Assembly: GCA_031552845.1 (NCBI GenBank)
Contig: JAVBMC010000047.1
Location: 1-64,000 of the forward strand
From: JAVBMC01 sp031552845
GTDB lineage: Bacteria; Verrucomicrobiota; Kiritimatiellia; RFP12; DVOR01
Reading direction: 5' to 3'
Length of the DNA stretch: 64,000 bases
In this document: positions 16,254-25,244 of the stretch, one piece after another
Position numbering within the stretch: the first letter of the stretch is position 1
How the letters are laid out: each line of letters begins with the position of its first letter
Notes under the pieces: model-generated
The model's database searches: none
What the model was told of the DNA's origin: nothing
What the model saw: the letters and a program-made list of their open reading frames with translations, nothing else
Made by a program: the position numbers and the translations under genes

Positions 16254-17464
16254 CCTTCTGCTCCTGCCTGTTTAAGAATCGCCTCAATCCGGTCGCCCGC
16301 TTGTTTGACGAAGTGACGCTTGGCACTGTATCCCTCGGCAAAAAATGCCGCCTTGAATCCACCCAGCACCAACCGTTTGATCTGCTCGCTATCCAAGTCT
16401 AATGCATTCAGCACCAATGCCATTTCACTGCAAAGCGTCACATCTGACACCAGCCTATTGTCAGTGGCAATGGTGACCGATAAGTTGGCCCGTAGCATTT
16501 TTGCAAGCGGATGCTTCAGAATATCGCCCTCAAGCTCCGGCAACGTCTGCAAGTTGCTGGTCGGACACACCTCCAAAGTAATCCGCTTGGCGGCGATATA
16601 CTCCACCAGATCATTCACATACCCCTGACGGTCTTTAATCGCTAAATCTTTGATGCGATCCGGCGAGAACAAAAACGTCCCATGCCCGATACGATCGGCA
16701 TGACACGTAGTGATGGCCTCATAAATCGACTCCGGTCCATACGCTTCACCGGCATGCACGGTCTTAAACAAAAATCGTTCGTGTGCTTCGTGATAAGAAC
16801 TCTCGTGATACTTCGCACGGAAGCCATCCTCCGCGCCCGCCAAATCCACACCGACCACCGGCACGCCATGCAAGTCCCGCGCGGCAATCGCCGTGCGCGC
16901 CGCTTCAATCGATGCAATCCGCGCAATATCCTTACGCTGAAAACTCGGCAGCAATTCCAACAGCGCATCAAAGTATGGACTCATCCCCTGCGCCAAACTG
17001 CGCATGGAACAGCAGATAATGCCCCACTTAAACTCAAGGTCATCCGGCTGTTTAGAGATGGCGTGCGCCTTAGCCGCGCGTTCACAACCACGTGCCACCG
17101 CCCGCAATGCACCGATGCACTCCTCGCCGCCTTTGCTGGCTAACAACTGAGGCGCAAAACGGATCTCCTGATACCGCACGCCTTCGGCAATAGCGTCCTC
17201 ACACAGCTCAAACGAACACCGCTCAATCGCCTCTTCATCACGCAGCACCGCACACGTATAGGCAAATCCCTGCAGGTATTCTTGCAAGTTGGCATAGCGC
17301 GATTTAAACACCAACTCCCGCAGGCCCTCGACAGTATAGGACGGCAACGTCACGCCGCGTGACCGCGCCAGATCAATCAGCGTGCCAACCCGCAAGCTCC
17401 CATCCAAATGGATATGAACATCGCTCTTCGGCAAGGCACGGATAGTTTCGTTCGAGAGCTTCAT
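16250..17464 (-). CDS. Adenosine deaminase family protein
   Basis: 404 aa. Metal-dependent purine deaminase of the amidohydrolase superfamily. Motifs in order: DVHIHLDGSL (zinc His pair, residues 15-24), VHAGEAYGPES, HADRIGHGT, and VTIATDNRLVS. The last corresponds to the usual TDDP motif, with Asp-Asn instead of Asp-Asp, so substrate preference may differ from classical adenosine. ATG 17464 follows a strong AGGAGGTG; the long in-frame extension upstream lies in proC and is rejected. Confidence 0.85.
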   Translation of the reverse strand: MKLSNETIRALPKSDVHIHLDGSLRVGTLIDLARSRGVTLPSYTVEGLRELVFKSRYANLQEYLQGFAYTCAVLRDEEAIERCSFELCEDAIAEGVRYQEIRFAPQLLASKGGEECIGALRAVARGCERAAKAHAISKQPDDLEFKWGIICCSMRSLAQGMSPYFDALLELLPSFQRKDIARIASIEAARTAIAARDLHGVPVVGVDLAGAEDGFRAKYHESSYHEAHERFLFKTVHAGEAYGPESIYEAITTCHADRIGHGTFLFSPDRIKDLAIKDRQGYVNDLVEYIAAKRITLEVCPTSNLQTLPELEGDILKHPLAKMLRANLSVTIATDNRLVSDVTLCSEMALVLNALDLDSEQIKRLVLGGFKAAFFAEGYSAKRHFVKQAGDRIEAILKQAGAEG

Positions 17465-17483
17465 TCCAACACCTCCTGCAGGG

Positions 17484-18284
17484 CTAACGCCCCAACTCAC
17501 GGCTGCGGTTCGATGCGGCCGCAATCGTCTTGGCCAACACATCGCCAATGTCCGATGCTTCCAGCACCTCCACGCCGGCAATCGTCGTGCCTTTGGGTGA
17601 ACAGACCGCCTTGATAAACGCGCCCACATCACCATCGCCCTCCAACAAAACCTTTGCCGTCCCCAGCATTGTCTGCATCGCCAGCCGCGGCGCCGCCTTT
17701 TTATCAAGCCCGGCCTTAACCGCCGCCTTCGTCATCGCCTGCAGCACATACGCAAAAAACGCAGGTCCCGAACCGCTCAATGCAGTCACAGCATCAAACA
17801 TCCGCTCCGGCAGCTCCGCCACTTCGCCCGCACATGCAAACACCTGCGACACCGTTTTGCGGTCAGCCGGCTTCGCCGCCTTGTTCAAACAAAACACGCT
17901 CATCCCCGCACCTGCAGTTAACGGCAGGTTTGGCATCACACGCGCCAACCGCACCTTTTTACCCAACAGCTTCTCCAAACCCGCCAGCTTCTTACCTGCG
18001 GCAATCGAGATAATCAAATGCTTCGACGTCAGTACCGGCGCAATCTCCGTCAGCACACCATCTAAATCCTGCGGCTTCACTGCCAAGATTACCACCTGCG
18101 AATTGCGTACCGTCTCGACGGGCGAATCTGTCATGATGATCTTACGCTGTTTGCCGATCGCCTTCCGACGCTCCGGCAACTTTTCGCACGCCATCACATC
18201 CCACGACGACACAACCCCCGCCTGCAACACGCCCGCAAGCACAGCATCCGCCATCTTGCCCATCCCGATAAAACCAATCCGCAT
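17484..18284 (-). CDS. proC: Pyrroline-5-carboxylate reductase
   Basis: 266 aa, normal length. It reduces pyrroline-5-carboxylate to proline with NAD(P)H. The N-terminal Rossmann motif is IGFIGMGKMADAVLAGVL, followed by VVILAVKPQDL. The C-terminal dimer domain has the family signature FDAVTALSGSGPAFFAYVLQ and CSPKGTTIAGVEVLE. ATG 18284 follows GGGGAGG by 5 nt. It is 19 nt upstream of the adenosine deaminase gene. Confidence 0.95.
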   Translation of the reverse strand: MRIGFIGMGKMADAVLAGVLQAGVVSSWDVMACEKLPERRKAIGKQRKIIMTDSPVETVRNSQVVILAVKPQDLDGVLTEIAPVLTSKHLIISIAAGKKLAGLEKLLGKKVRLARVMPNLPLTAGAGMSVFCLNKAAKPADRKTVSQVFACAGEVAELPERMFDAVTALSGSGPAFFAYVLQAMTKAAVKAGLDKKAAPRLAMQTMLGTAKVLLEGDGDVGAFIKAVCSPKGTTIAGVEVLEASDIGDVLAKTIAAASNRSRELGR

Positions 18285-18317
18285 CACAACCTCCCCTTGC
18301 TTATGCTAAACTTCCGA

Positions 18318-18827
18318 TTACATCAACCCACGCTTCTGCAACAGCCCGCGCAGCTGAATCTGAAACTCCTGCAAGTCTCCATCCGCCGGACGATATCCCG
18401 GCGTCGATGGCTCCAAACCGAACCGCCCCATGTTATCGATAATCCAACGCGCCCGCTCGCCATCCGAGAACGTCACATCGCCGCTCACCATCGCCCCCGG
18501 CACCACAATCTGGTCCAACGACACCGACACTAACCCCGTCCCGGCTTTCGGCAACGGCTCCTCCGGCATCTCCTCATCCTCAAACTCAGCTTCATCCTCA
18601 GGCAACGGTTCCGCATGCTGCGCATCGCCCGGCATAGCGGCAATTTCCTGCGGCTTCGGCTCATCCTTATCCTTCACCGCCGCGCCCAACTCCAACACCA
18701 ACAGACGCACATCCATGTACAACATCCGCAGATCAAACTCCTCCTTGATCCGCTTCTGCACATCCGACAGCGACAATCCCTCTGCCACCCAAGCCTTTAC
18801 CAAATCCTTCTGTTCAGCAGTCAACAT
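18318..18827 (-). CDS. Conserved hypothetical protein with acidic linker
   Basis: 169 aa, function not recognised. Residues 1-50 are helical and could form a small helix-turn-helix-like unit (LVKAWVAEGLSLSDVQKRIK). Residues 60-95 are a Glu/Pro-rich linker. Residues 98-150 look beta-rich (GLVSVSLDQIVVPGAMVSGD). The C-terminus is helical. There is no signal peptide, so it is probably cytoplasmic. AAAGGA precedes ATG 18827. It lies between patatin and proC in the same orientation. Confidence 0.7.
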   Translation of the reverse strand: MLTAEQKDLVKAWVAEGLSLSDVQKRIKEEFDLRMLYMDVRLLVLELGAAVKDKDEPKPQEIAAMPGDAQHAEPLPEDEAEFEDEEMPEEPLPKAGTGLVSVSLDQIVVPGAMVSGDVTFSDGERARWIIDNMGRFGLEPSTPGYRPADGDLQEFQIQLRGLLQKRGLM

Positions 18828-18857
18828 TGCAAAATCCTTTCACTACGATCCAAGCAA

Positions 18858-19778
18858 TCACACATCCCAAGCCTGCGTCAGCCAATCACGGAACCCATCG
18901 CCCTCCTCGGCAAAATCCTTATCCGCCTGCCGCGTCAACATCGCCAAGTCACGCGAATCATCCAATGCCAACGCATGATTCATCCTAAAATTAAACCGGA
19001 ACATCTGCTCATCATCCACCACCGCCGACAACGCCTCAGCCGCCGCCGCCCCCTGGATATTCAGCACAATATTAATCAGCCTCTGAATCCGCCAGCGCAT
19101 CGCCAGCCCCCACCCCAAAAACGTCCAAATCCCCCGCTCCTTCACCGGATAAAAATGCTCGCCAATTCCGCTCCCCAATGACACGATCCTAAAATTCTCC
19201 CACGGAATCCGCCGCTCCTTATACTCACTCATCACCACCGACAACGCCGGGTCATACGCCCACAGCCCCGCATCGCAAAACAGCTCCCCATCAATCACGC
19301 ACGGATCAAAAAACGATTGCGCCGCACACGCCGCCTGCACCGCCAGCCACAAAGGAATATGCTGATGCTCCGGAATATCCGACCGCAACACCACCGGCAT
19401 CCCATGCGTCAAATTCATCACCGGCAACGCCAACCGCCGCTCCACATCCCCCAAACGGCGATCCCCGAAAAGCTGCTGCAACGCCTGCTTCAAACGCTCA
19501 TTATTGTACTGACTGCACAACAGCCCGCAGAAACTCCACCACCGGTAACGGAAAACCCTCTCGCCCAGCGACAGATAAATCTTCACCAATTCCTGGCCGC
19601 TAATTCCGCAAGCCACGCCCGCCGCCAACAACGCACCCGTGCTCGTCCCCGCCACCAAATCAGCCTGCTCGACCATCTTGCCGCCAAACCGCCCGGCAAT
19701 ATGCTCCAACACCCGCGCGGCATAAATCCCCCGCACGCCGCCCCCATCAAATGAAATAATTCTAAATAATGAACTCAC
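18858..19778 (-). CDS. Patatin-like phospholipase
   Basis: 306 aa. Patatin-family acyl hydrolase with a Ser-Asp dyad. Visible are the oxyanion loop FDGGGVRGIYAARVL (residues 9-23), the nucleophile motif GTSTGALLA (about residue 45) and the DAGLW motif with the catalytic Asp (about residue 170). No signal peptide is present, so action on membrane lipids from the cytoplasm is likely. The start is GTG at 19778. A good promoter ends only 6 nt upstream, so the mRNA is probably leaderless. Confidence 0.88.
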   Translation of the reverse strand: MSSLFRIISFDGGGVRGIYAARVLEHIAGRFGGKMVEQADLVAGTSTGALLAAGVACGISGQELVKIYLSLGERVFRYRWWSFCGLLCSQYNNERLKQALQQLFGDRRLGDVERRLALPVMNLTHGMPVVLRSDIPEHQHIPLWLAVQAACAAQSFFDPCVIDGELFCDAGLWAYDPALSVVMSEYKERRIPWENFRIVSLGSGIGEHFYPVKERGIWTFLGWGLAMRWRIQRLINIVLNIQGAAAAEALSAVVDDEQMFRFNFRMNHALALDDSRDLAMLTRQADKDFAEEGDGFRDWLTQAWDV

Positions 19779-19784
19779 GCCCCC

Positions 19785-19813
19785 ATTATCTCAACTCCAT
19801 CACCAAAAATCAA
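19785..19813 (-). promoter_or_regulatory. Promoter of the patatin operon, leaderless spacing
   Basis: On the minus strand: TTGATT (19808-19813), 17 nt, GATAAT (19785-19790), then 6 nt to the GTG start. Transcription should begin at the start codon. Confidence 0.55.
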
Positions 19814-19920
19814 TTCAAAAGCATATAAATTCGATAATTCACACAAAACAAAACATCCATTCCATTTGCCGACCCAAACATTCACAGATGACACCGACTA
19901 CCGCAGATAGCATCTTCCAA

Positions 19921-19949
19921 CAAAGAAAGGGCACGGAGTACCCGCGCCC
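19921..19949 (-). terminator. Terminator of the LRR surface protein gene
   Basis: On the minus strand GGGCGCGG/CCGTGCCC (one mismatch) with a 5-nt loop is followed by TTTCTTTG. It lies about 100 nt past the stop at 20048; the dispersed repeat at 19972-20047 sits in between. Confidence 0.6.
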
Positions 19950-19971
19950 TTCTTCACTTACTACTTCTCAA

Positions 19972-20047
19972 AAGGTAGGGCGCGTTTCGCCGAAACCGCC
20001 GCACCGCGTCAGCCTCTCAACTTATTACCTCTTACTTATTACTTCTC
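19972..20047. repeat. Inverted copy of the dispersed repeat at 4742-4802
   Basis: It contains the GGTAGGGCG / TTTCGCCGAAACCGCCGC hairpin and the AACTTATTACC-type tail, in the opposite orientation to the copy at 4742-4802. Both copies lie next to a large surface-protein gene. Confidence 0.6.
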
Positions 20048-23000
20048 TCATGGCGCTTCCACCGCTTCAGTCGTCAGCCTAAACAGCTCCGATCTCTGCG
20101 TCTTGGGCACCACCACCGGGATGCTGTAGAAGCCGAGCCCGGCGGTATCGTCGGTGTCGGTCACGAGGTAGGGAGTGAGGATGCCGTAGAGTTTGTAGGC
20201 GGTTTTGACGCCTGTTTCGTTGAAGCTACCGCTGAACAGCCCTGTTTTGGGTGTGAGTGTCAGCTTCACGTTGTAGGGGTTGTTGGTTTTGGATAGTGCA
20301 TCTACTCCTGTACCTTTGGTGTTGAAGTTGACAGAGACGGCGTTGGTGATGACTTCCGCCTCTAGTCCAAGACTGTAGGGAGTGCCCACACCGTAGAGCG
20401 TGTAGAGTGTTTCGGTTTTGCTGTACCAACCGCCTTTAACGCTCGGCTTACGTTCAAAGGGGCCATTGGAGGTGGTGGTTGTAACGGTGTTGACCCAGTT
20501 GACGGGTTCCACAGTTTCAACACGCGGTTGGGCGTCTTGAAGGAACTTGACGTTGAGATAGAGCTCCCCGCCTTTGTAGGCACTGGGTGAGAGCGCAATA
20601 ACGGTGGAGATGTCTTCATCGGTTACCAGCAATACACCACTGCCGGATGCAGATGTACCATCAGCGAGTTTACCTGCGGCTTTAACACCGCCTTTGGCAT
20701 CGACTGTGAGGGTGACATACCCTGCTCCATACGAATCATCCTCCGGATAGAGCGACAAGGTATAGTACCCGTTTACCGTATTTACAGCAGTCACACGCAA
20801 GGCATGTTTCACCTTATCCTTCCAACCGTTGCGAACCGCTTGTCCGGTGTAGTCGCCGGTGGCAGTTGGGATCGGTGTGACTTCAAACAGCCCCAAACCT
20901 GCTTCGCTGAGACTAATCGTCAGGTTGACGGCATTGGTCAGTTTGGGATTGGTGCAGATAAACGCGGCATTGGTGACCGACATGGCTTCTCTATCATAAT
21001 CAATCGCATCAAACGCATCGGCCTTGAGGGAATACTTCTTACCACCCAAGCTCACCGATCCGGTCAACTTGCCAGTCTTCGCGACTGTCAGCGTTAAAGT
21101 ACTGTGGCGGGTGATGTCATTCGTTGTGGCAGTGTAGACGCCGTTAAAGGTGCCGATGTATTCGGTCGGCAAGTCTTGAACTGTCCAGACAACAGGGAGC
21201 AATGCGCCAGCCTTCTTGCCTTCCATCGCTTGCAACACTGCGGGATAGGTTCCGGCCTTGGTCGGAATGCCCGACAAGTAAACTTGCCCGTCGATTGTCA
21301 GCAGCTTGAGACCTGCGGGAAGCTTACCGCTCTTGAGCTTAACGGATGTGGCGTTTGCTTGTAACGGCAAGGGTCCCAGCTTCGCGCGCAGACCCACACG
21401 CAACCCCGTCCAATCCAGCTGGCCAGCCTCATCATCCCAATACCCTTGATTGTTGTTCGGGTCGGTTGTTCCTGCCAAAGCAGTACCATCAAACGCCGGA
21501 GCAAACTCACACTCCACAGCCACCAGTGTCGGTGCATCGGCAGATCCAGCACCGAGAGTTACCTTGATAGAGGCAGGCACCAGCCATTGACCGTCCAGCG
21601 AACGAAATGAGAGCGTATAGGCCCCAGAGGGCAAACGTTTGATTTCATCCGCCGCATACCATGCCTTCTTGTCGGTTGACCACTCGACACCGGTTACAGT
21701 CTGTCCATTGTTGGGCACCAATGTCACACCTAATGAACCCGGCGCTTTGATATACACAGCCGTCATCATCACATTCGCGGCGGGGATGATGATCTGGGTT
21801 GTGAAATCTGTCTCGCCAAATCCATCTGCAAAAGCAACCGTTGCAGGCGCCTTTGTCCATTTCTGAAACTCCTGTCCATCCGGAGCGGCATTGGCAGTAA
21901 GCGTTAACTTTGCTCCGGCAACGCCGGTTGTGGCGGTAGCGGTTCCGCCTTTCACTGTTACCGTGTAGCCCTTTGACCACTGCGCATACAGCGTTGTATT
22001 GACGGCCGGCACAGTGGAGTCAATCGTAATAGGTTCGCCATTCACCGCAGCCGTAAACCATCCTGCAAACACATAGCCGCTGCGTGTTGGGGTGGGGAGT
22101 TCGTCATACGTATCGCCCGCCTCCAAAGAAAGCTTCGCATTGCTCAACGTTCCTCCGTTAGCATTGAAAGTTACCGTTGAGAGGAAGAATGAAATTCCGC
22201 GCTGATAAGCTCCCGTGATGGGCCACACGCTAGGCAACTCGGCAGACCCCGCATTACCATTCCAGCCCCGGCTGCCTTTCATGACCTCTGTCACCAAATC
22301 CTCCGGCGTCCCTTGATAAACCGCATTGCCGCCCAATTGTGGAGCGCTTCCCAAGCAACGCACCGTTATCAATGCTTGACAGTTGAGAAACGCATTATCC
22401 CCCATGCTCGAAACACCGCTGCCGATTGTGGCAGATATCAATCTGGGGCAAGACGAAAATGCACCAGACCCAATCGTAGCAACGCTGTTACCAATCACAA
22501 CAGAGGCCAATTGATCACAGTAAGCGAAGGCTTCACGGCCAACCTCAGTGACGCTATCAGGAATAATAACCGAGCTTAGTTTGGTGCGGGTAAATGCATA
22601 ATCGCCAATACTGGTGACATTCTCTCCTATCGTAAACGCAACGAGTTTGGTGCATCCATAAAACGCATACTTCCCAATGGTCTTCACACTACCAGGAATC
22701 GCGATGCCGGCTAAACTGCTGCATTCATAAAACGCCGCATATTCAATGTCAGTGATATCAGAGTTAAATTTGACAGACGTCAGGCTGGAGCAAGAGGAAA
22801 ACACTTCTTCACTGATATTCGTCACGCCCCTCCCAAGAGTTACGGAAGTAAGGGCTGTACACAACTCAAAAGCCTTCTTTTTAAGAGTCGTCACATTGTC
22901 AGGGATTATGATGGATTCAACCCCGCATTGATAAAAGGTCCCTTGATTAATGGTTTCAATACGATTACCAAGTTTGACGGTGGCTAAGCTCGAGCAATCC

Positions 23001-23608
23001 TGAAACGCCCAGCTGGCAAGCTCAGTCACGCTATTTGGAATCGTAACCGCGGTCAAAGCGCGGCAGCCATTAAATGCCCAACTGCCAATTGAAGTAACAC
23101 TATTGCCGAGAGTGACAGACGCGAGACTTCCGCATTGAGCGAACGCATCAATATCAATGGTCAAAACGCTATCCGGAATGACAACGCGGGTGAGAGCGCC
23201 ACATTGGTAAAATGCGCCATTCCCAATAGCAGTGACATTACGGCCAATCGTTACGGTCTGCAGAGCAAGGCAACCGCCAAAGGCATTATCACTAATCGTG
23301 CGAACGCTATCAGGAATGGTCACTTGAGTCAGCTTTGTACATTCGTAAAAACCATAATCGCCGATTCCAGTCACCGGATAACCATCAATCGAGGCCGGAA
23401 TCCTTAATACGCCCTCGATGTATTTATCGATGGCCGCCCTCCCGCTGACACCACTGTCAAGAGTGACCTCGCCATCTGCGAGCTTATAAGCATAAGTAAC
23501 GCCATCAACCGTTGCAGTCAGCGCGGAAACATCCGGTGCCCAAAATAACAACAACAATGTCCCCATACACATTCGAAGGACCTGCTGCAATGACTTGATT
23601 ACTTTCAT
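20048..23608 (-). CDS. Secreted BspA-type leucine-rich-repeat protein with InlB repeats
   Basis: 1186 aa. A signal peptide covers residues 1-29 (hydrophobic core MGTLLLLFWAPDVSA). Residues about 45-430 are 15 or more LRR_5/BspA repeats of about 23 residues (YAFYGCTKLVAFTIGENVTS is one). Residues about 475-545 form an InlB B-repeat (RSGYVFAGWFTAAVNGEPIT), and about 548-620 a divergent one. The last 550 residues equal the C-terminal module of the protein at 1-4357 and may serve in anchoring or secretion. Such proteins usually bind surfaces or host ligands. A classic promoter precedes the gene and a terminator follows it. Confidence 0.9.
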   Translation of the reverse strand: MKVIKSLQQVLRMCMGTLLLLFWAPDVSALTATVDGVTYAYKLADGEVTLDSGVSGRAAIDKYIEGVLRIPASIDGYPVTGIGDYGFYECTKLTQVTIPDSVRTISDNAFGGCLALQTVTIGRNVTAIGNGAFYQCGALTRVVIPDSVLTIDIDAFAQCGSLASVTLGNSVTSIGSWAFNGCRALTAVTIPNSVTELASWAFQDCSSLATVKLGNRIETINQGTFYQCGVESIIIPDNVTTLKKKAFELCTALTSVTLGRGVTNISEEVFSSCSSLTSVKFNSDITDIEYAAFYECSSLAGIAIPGSVKTIGKYAFYGCTKLVAFTIGENVTSIGDYAFTRTKLSSVIIPDSVTEVGREAFAYCDQLASVVIGNSVATIGSGAFSSCPRLISATIGSGVSSMGDNAFLNCQALITVRCLGSAPQLGGNAVYQGTPEDLVTEVMKGSRGWNGNAGSAELPSVWPITGAYQRGISFFLSTVTFNANGGTLSNAKLSLEAGDTYDELPTPTRSGYVFAGWFTAAVNGEPITIDSTVPAVNTTLYAQWSKGYTVTVKGGTATATTGVAGAKLTLTANAAPDGQEFQKWTKAPATVAFADGFGETDFTTQIIIPAANVMMTAVYIKAPGSLGVTLVPNNGQTVTGVEWSTDKKAWYAADEIKRLPSGAYTLSFRSLDGQWLVPASIKVTLGAGSADAPTLVAVECEFAPAFDGTALAGTTDPNNNQGYWDDEAGQLDWTGLRVGLRAKLGPLPLQANATSVKLKSGKLPAGLKLLTIDGQVYLSGIPTKAGTYPAVLQAMEGKKAGALLPVVWTVQDLPTEYIGTFNGVYTATTNDITRHSTLTLTVAKTGKLTGSVSLGGKKYSLKADAFDAIDYDREAMSVTNAAFICTNPKLTNAVNLTISLSEAGLGLFEVTPIPTATGDYTGQAVRNGWKDKVKHALRVTAVNTVNGYYTLSLYPEDDSYGAGYVTLTVDAKGGVKAAGKLADGTSASGSGVLLVTDEDISTVIALSPSAYKGGELYLNVKFLQDAQPRVETVEPVNWVNTVTTTTSNGPFERKPSVKGGWYSKTETLYTLYGVGTPYSLGLEAEVITNAVSVNFNTKGTGVDALSKTNNPYNVKLTLTPKTGLFSGSFNETGVKTAYKLYGILTPYLVTDTDDTAGLGFYSIPVVVPKTQRSELFRLTTEAVEAP

Positions 23609-23652
23609 ATTCGTGACACCCTTTTAGCACTCTCGTTTTAATGAACAGCTTG

Positions 23653-23681
23653 ATTATCCTCCTTTCAAGGGCAATAGTCAA
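23653..23681 (-). promoter_or_regulatory. Promoter of the LRR surface protein gene
   Basis: On the minus strand: TTGACT (23676-23681), 17 nt, GATAAT (23653-23658). The leader is about 38 nt and ends in AAAGGGTG before ATG 23608. Confidence 0.65.
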
Positions 23682-23811
23682 TCAAAAACGGGAACCCGCT
23701 AAATCGAAATATGTACAGAAAAGCATATGCATGCATACGGCTTTCCCTCGCCCCTCTTTCAAAACGACTCACTCAAAGCCCAATCTGGCCTAACGATATA
23801 TCCGTTACAGC

Positions 23812-24030
23812 CTCCACTACGGGTACATTACCGCTATCAGTCAAGGTTCGCGAGGCCTCCGAGTCGTGGTGCCGTACTGCTCCGAGTAACGGTGCATTGC
23901 ACGGAGCTGTACGGGACTCTAGCTCGGAGGCCTCATGAAGGGGTACTCGGGCGCGCATCGTTTCGGTACTCGGGCGTGTACCGTTCCGTTACTGGGAACA
24001 AAAAAGGCGGAGGTTTGCACCTCCGCCCAT
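23812..24030. repeat. Dispersed 200-bp element with long hairpin, copy 1
   Basis: Closely matches 47112-47330. The core is an 83-nt hairpin: outer arms GAGGCCTCCGAG (23852-23863) and CTCGGAGGCCTC (23923-23934), inner arms 23872-23884 and 23902-23914. It is followed by a CGGTAC/GTACCG stem, a GTTCC/GGAAC stem, and a GGCGGAGG stem that here also ends the HU-like gene. It could be a small non-autonomous mobile element or a structured RNA. Confidence 0.65.
24000..24027 (-). terminator. Terminator of the second HU-like gene
   Basis: On the minus strand GGCGGAGGT/ACCTCCGCC pairs perfectly over a 4-nt loop and is followed by six T. It lies 27 nt past the stop at 24054 and coincides with the end of the 200-bp repeat. 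Confidence 0.85.
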
Positions 24031-24053
24031 TTAAGCGTTTATGTAATCAGTGG

Positions 24054-24782
24054 TTATTCAGCCACGGCCAGCAGTTCCGTAAGCGTGCCAACAGCGAGCT
24101 TTTTGCTGCGATTGATGCGCGTACGGACCTCGACACGATAGGTCATCCCCCGCTGCAGTTCGGCCGGAATGCCGAGCGTCAGGCGGGAGGGTTTGTTATC
24201 GAGGAAGATTGTGGCGCGCACAATATCGCCCTCGCCTTGCGGAATAAACCAAACACCCTCATCAGCCATCAGCAGATGCAGACGCAGGTTCTTGCCGCGG
24301 ATTCCGGCCATGCCGCCGGGCGTGAGCTGTGTATTAACCATGCCGCTGACAGCATCGTCGAACCGCGTGAGCACAGGGGTCTGTGCCTTGAAATCCACCA
24401 GCGCAACCGCAAGGTTATCAGGGCTGAGAACCATATTGCGCAGGGATTTCTTGAACGTCATCTTCATGCGGAAACGCCGTCCCTTCTCGGAGATGTCGTT
24501 ACCGTCTTTGTCCATGACGCCGTTGGCATGCAAGTGGATGCTACCGAGGCCGGGAATCTCCACCGCCATACCGTGCATGACCTCATTGGCGACGACTTCG
24601 CCGATATTGTGCAGCACCGCCAGCACGTCGGCTTCCGACACGGTGGTGCCGGAGGCAGCGATAAGCTTGGCGAGTTTTGACGTTGGGAGCTTCTGCCCCA
24701 TTTGCGTAGCGTAGATGTATTCGCCGCGTGCCTTCTGAGCGGCGTCAAACGCAGGCCGCTTGGTTAGTGTGATTTTGGACAT
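24054..24782 (-). CDS. HU-like DNA-binding protein with C-terminal extension, paralogue 2
   Basis: 242 aa. Paralogue of the protein at 6617-7324 with the same two-part design: an HU-like N-terminal part (residues 1-125, with VLAVLHNIGEVVANEVMHGM) and an all-beta C-terminal part (GGMAGIRGKNLRLHLLMADE). It probably shapes or protects DNA. The N-terminus is more basic and differs from the first copy (KRPAFDAAQKARGEYIYATQ), so the roles may differ. A strong promoter lies in the duplicated upstream region. Confidence 0.85.
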   Translation of the reverse strand: MSKITLTKRPAFDAAQKARGEYIYATQMGQKLPTSKLAKLIAASGTTVSEADVLAVLHNIGEVVANEVMHGMAVEIPGLGSIHLHANGVMDKDGNDISEKGRRFRMKMTFKKSLRNMVLSPDNLAVALVDFKAQTPVLTRFDDAVSGMVNTQLTPGGMAGIRGKNLRLHLLMADEGVWFIPQGEGDIVRATIFLDNKPSRLTLGIPAELQRGMTYRVEVRTRINRSKKLAVGTLTELLAVAE

Positions 24783-24810
24783 AATGTCATTTACCTTCTG
24801 CCGCCTTTGT

Positions 24811-25036
24811 ATGATATTGGCAGCCGGCGGCGTCTGTCAACCCGACACTAGGACGATTCCGAATAAACCGATTAACGCACTCGCGTCATTGGTGGATATC
24901 CCCCTGGCATCTGAACTGCACGCCGGCCAAACGGGCAGTCTATATGTTGATGGCTCCTTCCGAGCTTGGGCTCCGATATGCGCTATGCGCGTCAGGGATC
25001 GGTCACCCAATGGGGTCAACGGGGCGCAGTTTAGCA
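24811..25036 (-). promoter_or_regulatory. Promoter and duplicated upstream region of the second HU-like gene, copy B
   Basis: On the minus strand: TTGACA (24835-24840), 18 nt, TATCAT (24811-24816). The spacer and about 200 nt further upstream, up to GTTGACCCCATTGGGTGACC, match 7359-7613. The rest of the 24783-25244 gap, after 25040, shows nothing I can name. Confidence 0.7.
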
Positions 25037-25224
25037 AAACGGTGGAGTAAGTCAAGGGAGAAAAGCTCACGCGGAGACGCGGAGGCGCAGAGGAAGAGGA
25101 AAGGAGAGTATCCGCAGGGCGTTTTCACGAAAAAGAGGGGCCAATCGCGATGGGCGCGCCACTGCGCTGGCGGCATACCTTTCTGTTTGCGAACATCGCT
25201 TTGTTATCGCCTTTTTAGCGTGTG

Positions 25225-25235
25225 TTTGTTATACT
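25225..25235 (+). promoter_or_regulatory. Extended -10 promoter of the 25245 gene
   Basis: TGTTATACT, an extended -10 with TATACT at 25230-25235. No good -35 box is visible. Only 9 nt separate it from ATG 25245, so the leader would be 3 nt or less. Confidence 0.4.
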
Positions 25236-25244
25236 AGGGTGTCA

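Noticed and set aside
23727..24680. 317-aa plus-strand frame over the 200-bp repeat and the second HU-like gene
   Set aside because: It crosses a repeat and is antisense to a clear HU-like gene; no family similarity.
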